NCBI GenBank assembly: GCA_008828725.1
Contig: MEHQ01001995.1
Span: 103,078-167,077, forward strand
Direction: 5' to 3'
Source of the DNA: Saccharina japonica
Lineage: Eukaryota; Sar; Phaeophyceae; Laminariales; Laminariaceae
Length of the DNA stretch: 64,000 nucleotides
Position 1 is the first letter of the stretch. Each line of letters starts with the position of its first letter. The translations under genes were made by a program, and so were the position numbers. A model generated the notes under the pieces. That model made no database searches. It saw only the letters and a list, made by a program, of their open reading frames with translations, and had not been told where the DNA came from. Below, piece by piece: positions 22,501 through 31,884 of this stretch.

Positions 22501-24641
22501 GTTACTAATGTTGTGCACGCCGTACTGTCATAAATGCACCATAGACCCTCGCATCCTACAATCCTGACGGACGCTGGCTTCTTCACAACCAGGCAACATT
22601 TCTTCATCAAGCGCGAACCCCTGGTGTATGCGGCCGGTCGACATGGAGTGAGCTGCAACCTGCCTAAGAAACCGCCCTCTGAGGCGGAACTGCATATGGC
22701 ACGACACTTCAATTAGTAAAATTAATTTTCTGTGTCTCCACTTCGAACACAACGGGTTTACTATGTAAACTGCCTCCGGACGCCTTACCATATAACACTA
22801 ACGTAAACACCATTCCCTTGTCGCGGTAACAGTCTAACCCCGCCCAAATGATCTACTCGCGCAGCTTTGACCCCCAAAAAAAAATAACAAATAAATACGC
22901 ACCATGTTGTCTTAGTCTCACTGCAGCGCAGGCGCTCGTTTTACACTCGTTGCAACCTACGCAAACCCAACTATAAATATAATATATATAGTGGGGGGCG
23001 GTTACTCATTTTGCTCTCCTTATCATTTGACCGTGACAAGCATCGCTTTCGAACGTAGGCGGCGGGGGTAATCATTTGTGGCTCGCCTTCGTCATTTGAC
23101 CATTTGAATCACGATCCCTTTGTAGATCGAGCTCTTCCCACTCCTATAATAAGAGATCATTCTCCTAAATAACCACTCCAACGCTCGGGCGCAAATACTG
23201 AATCCTCATATATTACAAACAAAACGTTTTTCTAGCCTCGTCCCTTCTGTTCGCCCTGTCGCTGTGGCGCCATAATCTCCCCTAAATTACATCGTTTCTC
23301 GTACTATTCTAGTTTTCTATCATCCAGGGGAAAATAGAAAAAAACGCTCCATAGCTTCTAAACTATTCATACTATAAAAGTGAAAACCAGACCAGCGGGT
23401 GAATTTGAACGAATTCACGAAACCAATGTAATAATTTCTTTTCTTGACGTGTTTTTATGCGGTAACAATAGTAAAACTCCATAATAGGACCTACGCGCCA
23501 CCTGACTATTTTTCATATTAATAGTATACCCCGACAGCGCTGTTCTGTTCGGTATGAAAACACCCAACTAGCAGCAGCATCGATTGGCTGCTGTCGGATC
23601 TGTTTTCTCATGCCGCCTGTCCATACAGTCTCCCCCCCCCCCCCATGTGCTATATTGCCACAATAATCACTTGACGATGGGGCACCAGAGCGCGCATCTC
23701 CTCTCCTCCCACCAGTTACGTTGCTTGAACTAAAATGCAGCATCTCTCTGCTGCATATATCTTATTGGCTATATGTGGTGAGATCGTATTCGTTTTCCGT
23801 GGTTGTCAGTCTGGTTGTGTGCGTTCTTGGGAGCGTGGTGGTGTGTGTGTTGTGTGTGATTTCGGTGTGGTGTGTGTTAGGTGTAGGTTCGTACCGACCT
23901 TTTGTTTGGGTTGGTACTTGTTTCTTTGTGTTTCGTGGTGTGTGTGTTGGGGAGGGGTGTTGGTTTGTGTTCTACGCTATTGCTTTTGAATAAATTCGAA
24001 ACAGGTCTGACTACCCAACAATATCCAGCACACTGAAGATTGTAAGCATCACGTTACTGATAGTACTGAGTCCTTCTCCTCTTGAAGTACATCATTGATA
24101 GGTACCTCTATCACACATTTTAGCTTTTGCATTCTTCCCCTGAACCTTAACTGACCCACCCGCACACGCCACGCCTTTTTATTAAAGTTTTAAAATACGT
24201 CAGCTGGATAGGGCAATTGAATGGTTTGAACTCAACTTGCAAAAAAAGCTGGTAATACGCCCCCCCCTTACACGTGGCTTAAGCGCTACTGGTACTATTC
24301 AAAACTGTTGCATGATCTCCTTTTTGTTTCCCCCCCCCTTTCCCCTCCACTCCCCCTTCCCCTCCACCGGGGACTCCCTTTTCCCCTCCACCCTCCCTTC
24401 ACCTCCACCCCCCCTTCCCCTCCACCCCTGTGCTTTATTAGACGGTGTCGTTCGCTTCGAGGGCACGGAGATGCTCCTGAAGGAGGCCACCACTCCGAAC
24501 CACATACACCGGGGCAAGGAGCTCAAGAAGATGCTGGGGATGAAGCACGACCTTCTCTCCAATGCCTCGCAGGAGATGGTCGACACTTACGTTGATTGGG
24601 CGGGGGCCAGGCTGGAGGCGCGGACCAATGAGAAAGCGTGA
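8803..24641 (+). CDS. Alpha/beta hydrolase, monoacylglycerol-lipase-like (one exon not found)
   Basis: Predicted serine hydrolase of the monoglyceride lipase / lysophospholipase family, expected to release fatty acids from monoacylglycerols. Exons: 8803 to about 8980 (end uncertain), 10855-10894, 12624-12678, 14009-14197, 16034-16126, 17227-17355, 19922-19993, 24442-24641; all junctions from 10855 onward are GT-AG and in phase. Exon 1 encodes an Ala/Ser and Thr/Pro repeat, then FMVNSRGQRLHVRTFLP, the family's first strand. Then come DGKTVLITNYKHL-VDD, FFLGGQSMGGGLSL (GXSXG nucleophile Ser), VMHDPE-DGVVRF (catalytic Asp) and GMKHDLLSN (catalytic His). The exon expected between 8980 and 10855, with the oxyanion His-Gly and the GHGxS approach, could not be found by eye; no His-Gly codon pair is visible there. 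That points to a missed exon, a misassembly at the G-run at 8984, or a broken gene. No signal peptide. The last exon runs into a tandem array made from its own end. Confidence 0.85.
8984..9110 (+). repeat. Fragment of the G-run/GTACTCAT element
   Basis: After a G-rich run, GTGTACTTCC leads into GGCCGTAGTCGTATGACCAT and CCCTACAATGCCGGGACGG, matching 60745-60870 closely. It lies directly after hydrolase exon 1 and may have replaced or hidden the original donor region. Confidence 0.75.
9745..10045. repeat. Tandem repeat around GTCAGCGCTG
   Basis: Units combine GTCAGCGCTGACTTGTAACT with CAGC, then AGGTCACCTGTTATAGACG with AAGGAG and TATACGAAGGAGGCTAA. About four imperfect units of 65-100 bases. 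Confidence 0.85.
10425..10635 (-). mobile_element. Partial SINE body
   Basis: Contains CTCCATCCCATTTATTTTCC, the CT-rich block, CCTCCCCACTAG, CGGATCGTGCC and TTTTTATCGTGATAA in the order of the other minus-oriented SINE copies. No tRNA-like head is visible. Confidence 0.65.
10921..11078. repeat. ACTAT pentanucleotide microsatellite
   Basis: About 30 units of TATAC/ACTAT, a few with an extra C, in the intron after the 40-nt hydrolase exon. Confidence 0.97.
11172..11420. repeat. GATC-rich family member
   Basis: Starts CACACCCCGGACAGATCATC, then TACAGATCATGATCTATC, a CAGATCCAACAC block, CCCACCCGGCGACAGATC and ATTTGTCTGATG. The same order occurs at 26760-27055 and 34141-34900. Confidence 0.65.
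11421..12500 (+). other. Hydrolase intron, mostly unassigned
   Basis: Holds ATTAATAGT repeats (11485-11510), a short G-run (11661), an A-run (12050-12074) and a GCCCCTAGGG-type patch (12190-12250). No exon or known element was identified. Confidence 0.5.
12827..12875 (+). repeat. Duplicate of the hydrolase exon end and donor
   Basis: CCCAGACGGAGGTAC here copies CCCAGATGGAGGTAC at 12668-12682, the end of the 55-nt exon and its donor. Both are followed by a CACACCA-AGGA stretch, so a second usable GT lies about 160 bases downstream. Confidence 0.55.
13070..13325 (-). mobile_element. SINE copy interrupted by a TAC microsatellite
   Basis: Has the A-rich tail, the CT-rich body and the CAATTGGTTCCTATTTATTT segment of the family. 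Where the tRNA-like head should begin, the (TAC)n run starts instead. Confidence 0.8.
13328..13508. repeat. TAC/ACT trinucleotide microsatellite
   Basis: About 55 uninterrupted or nearly uninterrupted TAC units, broken once by TATTAAA (about 13415) and once by TGCTGC. Confidence 0.98.
14290..15712 (+). repeat. G-run/GTACTCAT element, good-quality copy
   Basis: Starts with two successive G-run + GTACTCATTTGTTGCTCGCC units (14293, 14368). It continues through GAGACACCTCCAACGCTCGG, a GTGAAAACCAGACCAGCGGG segment, the GTTGGT array and ATACGTCAGCTG. The whole order reappears at 22980-24313, and its first part at 60740-61168. There is no reading frame that looks like a transposase. It begins about 90 bases after the nucleophile exon of the hydrolase. 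The class is unknown. Confidence 0.75.
15105..15350. repeat. GTTGGT/GGTGTT minisatellite
   Basis: Some 40 imperfect GGTGTT/GGTGGT units, strongly G/T on the plus strand. Open frames across it are only repeat translations. Confidence 0.95.
15755..16044 (+). repeat. Array of duplicated splice-acceptor junctions
   Basis: Four upstream copies of CTTTCCCAGCAAACCCTCCG (near 15758, 15822, 15886, 15950), spaced about 64 bases apart, precede the real acceptor of the exon at 16034, which has the same CCCAG|CAAACCCTCCG. The spacer between copies is CGCTACCCTAACTTAAGGTA with CCCGTG and CTCACCGCC. Confidence 0.92.
16845..17172 (-). mobile_element. tRNA-derived SINE, near complete
   Basis: Minus-strand reading gives A-box-like TAGTCTAGCAGGTAAGC (17161-17145) and B-box-like GAGGGTTCGTATTC (17120-17107), then the family body and an A-rich tail at 16845. 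It ends about 55 bases before the hydrolase exon at 17227. Confidence 0.85.
17400..17475 (+). repeat. Duplicate of hydrolase exon end with its donor
   Basis: CTCAGCACCGGCTCTCAGCT with ATTAATAGTAGGTACGGCTA repeats the end of the exon at 17331-17355 and its donor GTACGGCTA. An ATAGTA stretch has been added before the GT. Both copies are followed by TATACCTTACACCACT. Confidence 0.9.
17500..17675. repeat. Tandem block around CACTATATAGGCACTAAAGC
   Basis: CACTATATAGGCACTAAAGC followed by GG...AACCGGCACTATT occurs at 17550 and 17628. Further CCGGTATG/CCGGCACT motifs lie just upstream. Confidence 0.75.
17700..18018 (-). mobile_element. tRNA-derived SINE, near complete
   Basis: Minus strand: head GCCCCGGCAGACTAGTGATC (from about 18018), B-box-like GAGTTCAAATCCC (17973-17961), family body, and an A-rich tail ending near 17698. 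The anticodon arm is degenerate. Confidence 0.85.
18118..18725. repeat. Three-unit repeat around CACACAAGCTGACGACAG
   Basis: A block running from CGCACACAAGTTGACGACAG to CTTTGAAG-type (18123-18220) recurs at 18508-18612 and 18629-18725. The last two share CTTGAAAAAAAGTCACCTTT plus GCAAGC and differ mainly by small indels. Confidence 0.8.
18726..19921 (+). other. Hydrolase intron, mostly unassigned
   Basis: Contains a stretch with repeated GGCGAAAA motifs (18985-19060), a short interstitial GGGTTA run (19568-19592) and a GC-rich patch (19725-19790) resembling 7495-7570 in reverse. No exon beyond 19922-19993 is supported. Confidence 0.5.
20885..21085. repeat. Tandem repeat of CACAATAGCCTAGCCTACTG
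   Basis: About eight units of 18-25 bases built from CCTAGCCTACTGCCTGTCAC, with single-base variants. Similar isolated words occur at 3925-3990. Confidence 0.93.
21891..21995. mobile_element. piggyBac-like MITE, TTAA-flanked
   Basis: Starts TTAACCCCTTATCAT and ends GAATGGGTTAA: a TTAA target site with CCC...GGG ends, as expected for piggyBac-type elements. The interior ACTGGTCCCACG and CTACTTGGGATTAGTGTGGG matches 35337-35570 in reverse. Confidence 0.8.
22240..22474. repeat. Pyrimidine-rich tract before an assembly gap
   Basis: Strand-biased CCCCTCGCCCCTCCC and CTCCTCCTC repeats running up to the Ns. Low complexity is the probable reason assembly stopped here. Confidence 0.85.
22475..22499. 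other. Assembly gap of 25 N
   Basis: Twenty-five N inside the last hydrolase intron. The short fixed size suggests a placeholder and not a measured length. Confidence 0.99.
22500..24313 (+). repeat. G-run/GTACTCAT element, indel-rich copy
   Basis: Collinear with 60757-61060 over its first 300 bases and with 14293-15712 from about 22995. The differences are mainly one-base gaps and insertions, often in doublets and homopolymers, which is unlike the cleaner divergence between other copies. It starts immediately after the gap. It is either a decayed element or unpolished long-read sequence. Confidence 0.7.
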
Positions 24642-25260
24642 GGTTGCTCAACATGTACGTTGATTGGGCAGGAGTCGGGGCTGAAGGCGTGCGCGGACCA
24701 ATCAGCAGGCAGAAGATAGTCAACACCTATGTTAGTTGGGCGGCGGGGCAGGCTGGAGGCGCGGACCAATGAGAAGGCGCGAGGCTGGAGGTTGCGGACC
24801 AATCAGAAGGCGTCGCGCTGGAGGTGCGGACCAACCAGCGCCTCGCAGGATTTGGTCAAGCTGTGCGTTGATTGGACGAGGGTCTCAGACTTGAGGCGCG
24901 TACCAATCAGGAGGCGTGAGGTGGTCGCGACGTTCTTTGAGCGGTTGGGGGTGAGACTGGAGATGCGGACCAATCAATGCCTTGCAAAAGATGGCCAACA
25001 CGTGCATTTGATTCGGCGGGGGTAAGGCTGCAGGCGCGGACCAATCAGGAGGCGTGAGGATGAAGACGCGGACCAATCAGCAGGCGCAAGGCTGGAGGTG
25101 CGGACCAGCCAGAAGGCGCCAGACTGAAAGTGGGGACCAACCACGAGGCGCGACGCTGGAAATGCGGACCAATCATGAGGCATGGCATGGTCGCGACGTA
25201 CGTTGATTGGGCGGGGATGGGGCTGGATGCGCGGACCAATCAGGAGGTGTGAAAGCGCGG
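24590..25260 (+). repeat. Minisatellite derived from the end of the hydrolase coding sequence
   Basis: The last coding bases (TACGTTGATTGGGCGGGGG, then CTGGAGGCGCGGACCAATGA and GAAAGCGTGA) are repeated downstream at least six times in full or part, for example at 24655-24710, 24728-24790, 24838-24920 and 24990-25060. Each copy carries a CCAAT word and most a GATTGGGCGG word. Units near 24840 and 24985 even keep the preceding CCTCGCAGGA/CCTTGCAAAA coding words. Confidence 0.92.
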
Positions 25261-25860
25261 CACATTCCAGCTATTGCTTGTTGTGGGTGTGGCTGGTGGC
25301 GCTGCGAGAAAAGGAACACGAGTGTTTTAAGCTGGGGTAAGCAGCGGTGGGTGGCTTCGAGAGGGAGCTGTCTCTTTGTAGGCGAAGGGATGGGGGGAGG
25401 GGGTGGAGGGCGCAAAGCATAAGCACGTACAAAAAACCGGCCTGGTGGTGCTAGAGTGTCACTGTTGTGTCCCTAACTATAAGTAGCATTTGTACTAGAT
25501 TTTAAGGTACAAACGTTTCTTATATTGAAGGACAGAGTGGTATACCCTATCAGGCGGGCGACGCGTATCATGGCAGGAAGGGAACCCGTCAATCTCTCGA
25601 GGTGGCTTAGAGATTATAAGCGTTTGAGGAGGGTGGGGTAGGAAGGCGTTAAGGCGACCGTGGTGGGGAAAAGGGGTACTCCTATAGCGTTGGAAGGCGC
25701 TATTATGCACGGAAGCGGAATGGTTGGAGGAGCTGCGGTCGCGACAGGGTGGCGGTAGATAATCGCTGCGTATGCACGGAAGATTTTTAACCTGTTCTCG
25801 TGTCGGTGATGTTGGAACAGCGGTATTGACCGTGTTGAAAATGCGGATTACCACTTAGAG
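25261..25860. other. 3' flank of hydrolase, no gene seen
   Basis: Single-copy-looking sequence with a G-rich patch at 25388-25410. The block 25760-25795 (TATGCACGGAAGATTTTT) recurs at 26485 and 26555, so the whole 25520-26700 region appears to be one expanded repeat structure. Confidence 0.5.
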
Positions 25861-25867
25861 GCCGGTG

Positions 25868-26366
25868 GTGTAGTACCCGTTTGGATTCTGATAGGAGCGT
25901 CAATCGGTAATATTGTACCCGTTTGGATTCTGATAGGAGCGTCAATCGGTAAAATATTGCACCCGTTTGGATGCTGATAGGAACGTGATTCAGTAATATT
26001 GTACCCGTTTGAATTATGATAGGAGCGTAAATCGGTAATATTGTTCCCGTTTGGATTCTGATAGGAGCGTGAATCGATAATACTGCACCCGTTCGGATCC
26101 TGATAGGAACATACATCGGTAATATGGTACCCGTTTGGATTATGATAGGAGAGCAAATCGGTAATATTGTACCCGTTTGGGTTTTGATAAGAGCGTCAAT
26201 CGGTAATATTGTACCCGTTTGGGTTATAATAGGAACGTTAATCGGTAAATTGGTACCCGTTTGGATTCTGATAGGAGCGTCAATCGGTAAAATATTGTAC
26301 CCTTTTGGATCCCGATAGGAACATAAATCGGTAACATGGTACCCATTTGGATTCTGATAGGAAGAT
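25868..26366. repeat. 42-bp tandem array (about 12 units)
   Basis: Unit: GTACCCGTTTGGATTCTGAT, AGGAGCGTCAATCGGTAATA, TT. Because 42 is divisible by three, the minus strand stays open for about 299 codons (25787-26686) and would encode a 14-residue repeat; the frame extends slightly past the array. Confidence 0.95.
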
Positions 26367-26469
26367 GAAACGTGGCTTATGCTAACGGACAGAGTGGTCT
26401 GTCTTTTAAGGTATTCCGCGCCGATGGTGTTGACTAATAACAGGCAAGGAGTGATTTTGAGCTGAGCGG

Positions 26470-26600
26470 GCGCCACGAGTATGCACGGAGATTTTTTGAG
26501 GTGCGGTGGTGGTGTTAACTGCTGTAGGCAAGAGATCGTTTGATCTGAGGGGGCGCTACGAGTATGCACGGAGAATTTTTGAGGTGCGGTGGTTTGCAAA
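26470..26600. repeat. Direct duplication of a TATGCACGGAGATTTTTTG block
   Basis: GGGCGC(CA/TA)CGAGTATGCACGG followed by AG-A-TTTTTGAGGTGCGG is present at 26467 and 26546, offset about 79 bases. Confidence 0.85.
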
Positions 26601-26759
26601 GGGGTAGCGGTGGTTCGAAGAGGGTTAGACATTTTACCCTGGACCCTGGTGGCGGCAGAGGGCGCTAAGCAGCAAAGCGTGAGCAAAGAGTGTTGGAGGC
26701 GTTTTTCTTGAAGCGAGACTAAATGCTACCATAGCTGGAGCATATTTCGGGCCGTAATG

Positions 26760-27055
26760 TGTCTCACCTCGGACAGATCATCTACAGATCATGATATATC
26801 TATCTACAGTATATGATGTAGTGTTTATCACCTGCCATTGGGAGAGGTTCCGCAGGATCTGTATAGTACAGATCCAACCCATGGAACGTGTTCTAGACCG
26901 TGCAGATTGTACCGGCCCCCAACCGGCAGTATGAGCTAGATCATACAGATCATGCAGGATCGGGGATATGTCCTCCTTGAACGATCTAGATCATCGAGTG
27001 GAAGTGATCAATCTGATTTATCTGATTTGTCTCATCTAACCGAAGTGTGGCAGAT
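26760..27055. repeat. GATC-rich family member, most complete
   Basis: Starts CTCACCTCGGACAGATCATC and contains CAGATCCAACCCATGG, CCCCCAACCGGCAG-GAGCTAGATC, ATATGTCCTCCTTGAACGAT and a terminal TGATTTGTCTCATCTAAC. The end resembles the reverse of the start, as for an element with inverted ends. Parts recur at 11172-11420, 34141-34900 and 38868-38975. Confidence 0.65.
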
Positions 27056-28064
27056 TACGTTTAATCTGATATAATCTGATGTGGGTAGACGTCATTTTCG
27101 CTAAAGCATGGAGGGTTAGTTGTAATATTATATGGGTAGGCGTGGGGACTGCCCTGACTCGAAGTGAGCATGATATGCTATTGTTATCTTAGTATGTGGA
27201 GGGGAAGGTGGAGCGGAGCTAGCCGGCCGTTTTTTTTTTCGTTTTTGTTGTTGTTGTGCACCTGTTCGTTTTTTGTTGTTGTGTACCTGTTTGTGTGTGT
27301 CGGTGTGGTAGGCGGTAGTAGTAATAGTACCCACGTCATGCTGGTGGCAAGACTGCTGGTGCTGCTGGTGCTGGTGCTGCTGGTGGTGCTGCTGCTGTTG
27401 TGTCGTTTTTTTTGTATTGGGGTGAGTTGTAAGACGGGCTGTAATAATAGTGCTGGTGCACCGTAGTATTTTGCATATTGATAGTACTTCTGTCATGCTG
27501 GTGGAACACTGTGACAGTACGAGCTGCAGTGGTACGCAGAGCAGTATACATATTGGTGGCAGTACTGACTGGCTTACATACCTTGGTGGAATAGTACATG
27601 ATGCTGTGGTTTTCGTGGGGTTTCCATCTCAAAATTATTTTGTGGCAAAAGGGCTGTGTATTTGTAGCAGTTCTGCAATGAATAATGTTAATGTTTTTCT
27701 TTTAATCCTCCGACGGATGGGTAAAACTAAAGCTTATAAAGCTTAAGCCCTCCACACTTTCACGTCTCACTTCGTGTCGTGTGTCAATTCACTCCATGCA
27801 CTATATACTATACGTATTGCTGTCCTGTCGTTGTCGTGCATTTTCTTTTTATGTCAACCTACTCTCTTGCCGCCTTTTTTGAGTAGATGCACTGCCATAC
27901 TGCCATGCACTGACTGCCATGTCAAAAGCCAGTGGCAGGCTGTAGTTGTACTTGCTGGCATGTATTGGTGGCGGTAGTTGTGTACTGGTGGTGCTCTTTC
28001 GTCTCGCTTTGTTTTTGGGGTGGGGTTCTCCGGCGAAATCAACGAAGAGGAATAAAAAACTATT
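27056..28064. other. Intergenic stretch without a gene
   Basis: Contains T/G-rich repeats (27225-27430, CTGGTGCTG and TTGTTGT words) and the repeat segment 27695-27800. Open frames here are short and of biased composition. Confidence 0.5.
27695..27800 (+). repeat. Dispersed repeat, partner of 53009-53110
   Basis: TTAATCCTCCGACGGATGGG, AAAGCTTA, AGCCCTCCACACTTTCACGT, CTCACTTCGTGTCGTGTGTC and AATTCACTCCATG. All reappear in the same order, inverted, at 53009-53110. The class is unknown. Confidence 0.75.
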
Positions 28065-29400
28065 GGTCACAGGTCGGACAGATCAGGCAATTTTTTTTTC
28101 AGGACCGATCAGGCAGATCCTCTTATCTATATCAAGCAGATCCTCTTTTCAGGACAGATCATAATATTATCACGTTTTCAGGACAGATCAGGCAAGTCCT
28201 CTTTTATATTTTCAAGACAGATCATATCACATTAAATTTTTTAGAGCAGATCAGATCCTCTTTTCAGGACAGATCACATCGAATTTTGAGAGCAGATTAT
28301 ATCTTCTTTTCAGGACAGATCAGGCAGATCCTCGGTTTAGGTCACAGATCAGGCAACTCCTCTTTTCAGGACAGATCAGTCAGCTCCTCTTGCCAGGACA
28401 GGTCAGGCAGATCCTCTTTTCAGGACAGATCATAATCATTTCGCGTTTTCAGGACAGATCAGGAAGGTCCTGTTTTCAAGACAGATCATATCACGTTTCC
28501 AGGCCAGGCAGATCTTCTTGTCAGGGCAGATCAGGCAGATCCCCTTTTCAGGACAGATCAGGCAGATCCTCTTACCGGTATATAAAGACAGATCAGGCAG
28601 ATCCTCGTTTCAAGACAGATCATATCACATTTCCAGGCCAGGCAGATCCTCTTGTCGGGGCAGATCCTCTTGTCGGGGCAGATCAGGCAGATCCTCTTTT
28701 CAAGACAGATCATGTCAATTTTTCAGGACAGATTAGACAGCTCCTCTTTTCAAGAAAGATCATATCACATTCCCAGATCAAGCAGATCCTTTTTTCAGAA
28801 CAGATCAGTCAGTTCCTCGTTTCAAGATAGATCAGGCAAATCCTCTTATCAGGACAAATTAGACAAATCATCATTTCAAGACAGATCATATCACGTTTCC
28901 AGATCAGGCAGATCCTCTTACCGGTATATAAAGACAGATCAGGCAGATCCTCTTTTCAAGACAGATCATATCACGTTTCCAGGCCAGGCAGATCCTCTTG
29001 TCAGGGAAGATCGGGCAGATCCTCTGTTCATGAGAGATCAGGCAACTCCTCTTGCCAGGGCAGATCAGGCAGATCCTCTTTTCAAGAAAGATCATACCAC
29101 ATTCCCAGATCAGGCAGATCCTTTTTTCAGGACAGATCAGTCAGTTCCTCGTTTCAGGATAGATCAGGCAGATCCTCTTATCAGGACAGATCAGACAGAT
29201 CCTCATTTCAAGACAGATCATATCACATTTCCAGATCAGGCAGACCATCTTATATAAGGACAGATTAGACAGCTTCTCTTTTCAGGACAGGTTAGACAGA
29301 TCCTTTTTTCTGGACAGATCAGTCAGTTCCTCTTTTTAGGATATAGATCAGGCAGATCCTCTTATCACGACAGATCAGACAGATCCTCTTTTCGGGATGA
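28065..29400. repeat. Satellite of CAGATCAGGCAGATCCTCTT units
   Basis: About 1.3 kb of units near 27 bases built from CAGATCAGGCAGATCCTCTT and TTCAGGA, alternating with TTCAAGACAGATCATATCAC units. A longer period is visible: the stretch with ACCGGTATATAAAGACAGAT recurs at 28574 and 28920. Open frames across it are repeat translations. Confidence 0.95.
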
Positions 29401-29649
29401 TAAATAACCAATCACAACAACAGCAAGTTGGTAGGGAAGGAACTAGATGATCTGCTGCTTTGATCATGATTGATCTGATGATCTGTAGATGTATGGAGGT
29501 GTTCATACCACCATCGACCTATATTTAGTTACGTAGCTACGACCATTTTTTTTTATTTTTTTTTGGCGGGACCAAAGGCCCACCAAATAACATATGTTTT
29601 GTGCTTCACGCAAGAAAAATCAGAACAAGCAAAAAAAACACTAAAAAGG

Positions 29650-29658
29650 CACCCCCCC

Positions 29659-29710
<52 letters not shown>

Positions 29711-29716
29711 AAAAAG

Positions 29717-29742
<26 letters not shown>
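29650..29742. repeat. C-run and A-run homopolymers
   Basis: Long C, A, C and A runs in succession; true lengths are likely unreliable. Confidence 0.9.
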
Positions 29743-29748
<6 letters not shown>

Positions 29749-30355
29749 CGAAACAAAAATTCCCGGCCCAGCCAAGAGGCAGCGCTGATAGAAACTATTG
29801 TAACAGCTCAAAAGGCTACCGTATACATTAGGCTATGCACGCCGCTGCTCTGACTGCAGTTGCTATGTATTATACTTGAGTAACTGTTACACCTGTAAAT
29901 ACAACTTCACGATCATAATAGCATTCCACCCACTATCTCTAAAGTGTAACAGCAGTAGGACGCAACAGCTAACTACGAGGTACAGTCAGTGTGCAATAAC
30001 AAATATTGAAATTATTAGCGAAAAAAAAATGTCTCTACTACACTATAGTATACTTAGTATCATACGATAAGTAGTCGTAGCAGTTGGAAAACATATACCA
30101 GGTATATAACAATGCATGCTTGCATGTATGTCCCGCACAATAACCAAACAATCCATCCACAGGGGCTAACACTAAAAAAAGGATCAACTCCATCACCCGC
30201 ACGACGAGTACATACTATGTGTCACAAACAACAGTCGTCTTATTATTCCTACAGATATTGTGTCCAAACAAATCCAGCTACCCTGACTGCTGCTACAACG
30301 CTGCCCACCAGGGGACATAGAACACACCTCCTCTGAACCCCACCCTTGCTCCAAC
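29743..30355. other. Intergenic stretch without a gene
   Basis: No known repeat, no credible frame and no RNA gene seen. Confidence 0.5.
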
Positions 30356-30910
30356 AATAACTCGAGGGAAGCGAAATTTCAGGGAATTTCCGCCAGTTTA
30401 GCCCACCAATCAATTCAATCAATCAGCTGGAGGAGGAAAGAGAGGAGACATTTCCGGGAGGAGAATTTTCGAGGAAATTTCGGTAGTCACGGCTGTACGT
30501 CATACGTAGGAGATACATGTAATTTTCGACGCTCAACCCACCAAAAAACTGGAGGGGACATACGTAGAGGTTTCCTGGATTTTTCCAGGAAATTTCGACA
30601 CTCAGCCCACCACAAACAACCAACCTGAGGGAAAAGTATAACAAGTTTGGACTAAATCTGAACACCAAGGCCACCAACCAACTGGAGCCAAAAATAAGTT
30701 TCCAGGAAATTTCGACACTCAGCCCACCAGCCAACCGGAGGAAAGATACATATATTCCAGGAATTTCCTACATGCGGCCCACCAACCATTTGGGGGGCAG
30801 AGAAATATCGACACTCACAACGTACCAGTCAACTGGAGGAGGATGAGATAATTTTCCAGGAGAAGATAGATAAAATTCCAAGAAATTTCGACGCTCGGCG
30901 GCGACAGCAT
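30356..30910. repeat. Imperfect repeats around AGGAAATTTCGACACTCAGC
   Basis: About six units of 70-120 bases share TTTCCAGGAAATTTCGACAC, a (T/C)CAGCCCACCAACCAACTG core and GGAGGAAAGA. The GGAAATTTCC-like palindrome occurs in each. Confidence 0.85.
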
Positions 30911-31884
30911 TCATCCACGAAGGCGGAAGGTATTTACCTAACGGAGTCATTATTTCCACGTGTGAGTTATTAAGTATATACCATGGCAATAATACCAATA
31001 CACATCATGAACGCTTGTTATGATAGGAGGAGTTGATGCCGCAATCATATACACTGAAAGCCACCAACCCACTACGTACAAAAACTAAAAACGGGTGGAA
31101 TGGAAACGACAAAAATGATTGGCTATTACATCGAACCTACATCAGAACAGAAGGAACTCGAGGACCAGACTAGACCGGACCCCCCCCCGCCCCGTGTGTG
31201 GCGAACAACGTCTCGTTTTTTAAGCAAGTCGGCCTCACGCCCCCCCCCCCCCCCACGCGCCTGCGCTCGACGACAACAAACAGCAAAGCCTCAAGAAGTA
31301 GGAAGGAAGCTAGGAAGGTTAGGAACTGGCATTCACACTCACTCGCTCATGACGGAACGAACGGCAAACAAACAGCGGTGTACCTTGTACTCGTACGTAT
31401 GTATATTATGTTGCCACATATATAAGCCTGTGTCCACTCTAAGCGCCGCAGAGTACTACGTACGTGCGTCGACAAGACGTGAGAGACTTCTGGCGAAACA
31501 ATAGCACCAATCGTCAATACATAGCATAATTTGGCGGCACAACAAGGAAGGCGTGTGACTCTCCATGCGGTACAACCAGCAAAAAAAAACAGGGCACGAC
31601 AAACATAGAAGTAAGTAGTACGTACGTAGTAGTCTCCGGGGCAACCTCCCCCTCCCCCCCTTCCGGTCTACAAAGTGTGGTACTAACAATCAACAATGAA
31701 TGCACGATTGCTTGCTTGCTGTAGACGAAATAAGTATGTTCGACAAAAAATGTATTGGCGATGTAGCCTAGAGGTACAGAAAGGAAGACAAAAAGGAAGC
31801 GAGGACGAAAACCGAAAGCTATTACTACTACTACGGTATGTTCTCTAGCTCCGATGGGGTGGGCGACCTTTCCAACAGCAAGCA
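30911..31884. other. Intergenic stretch without a gene
   Basis: Low-copy sequence with C-runs at 31180-31250. No convincing coding or RNA feature. Confidence 0.5.

Noticed and set aside
28065-29400. Regular repeats that could be mistaken for a CRISPR array
   Set aside because: The genome is eukaryotic, the units merge into each other without unique spacers, and no cas-like gene is present.
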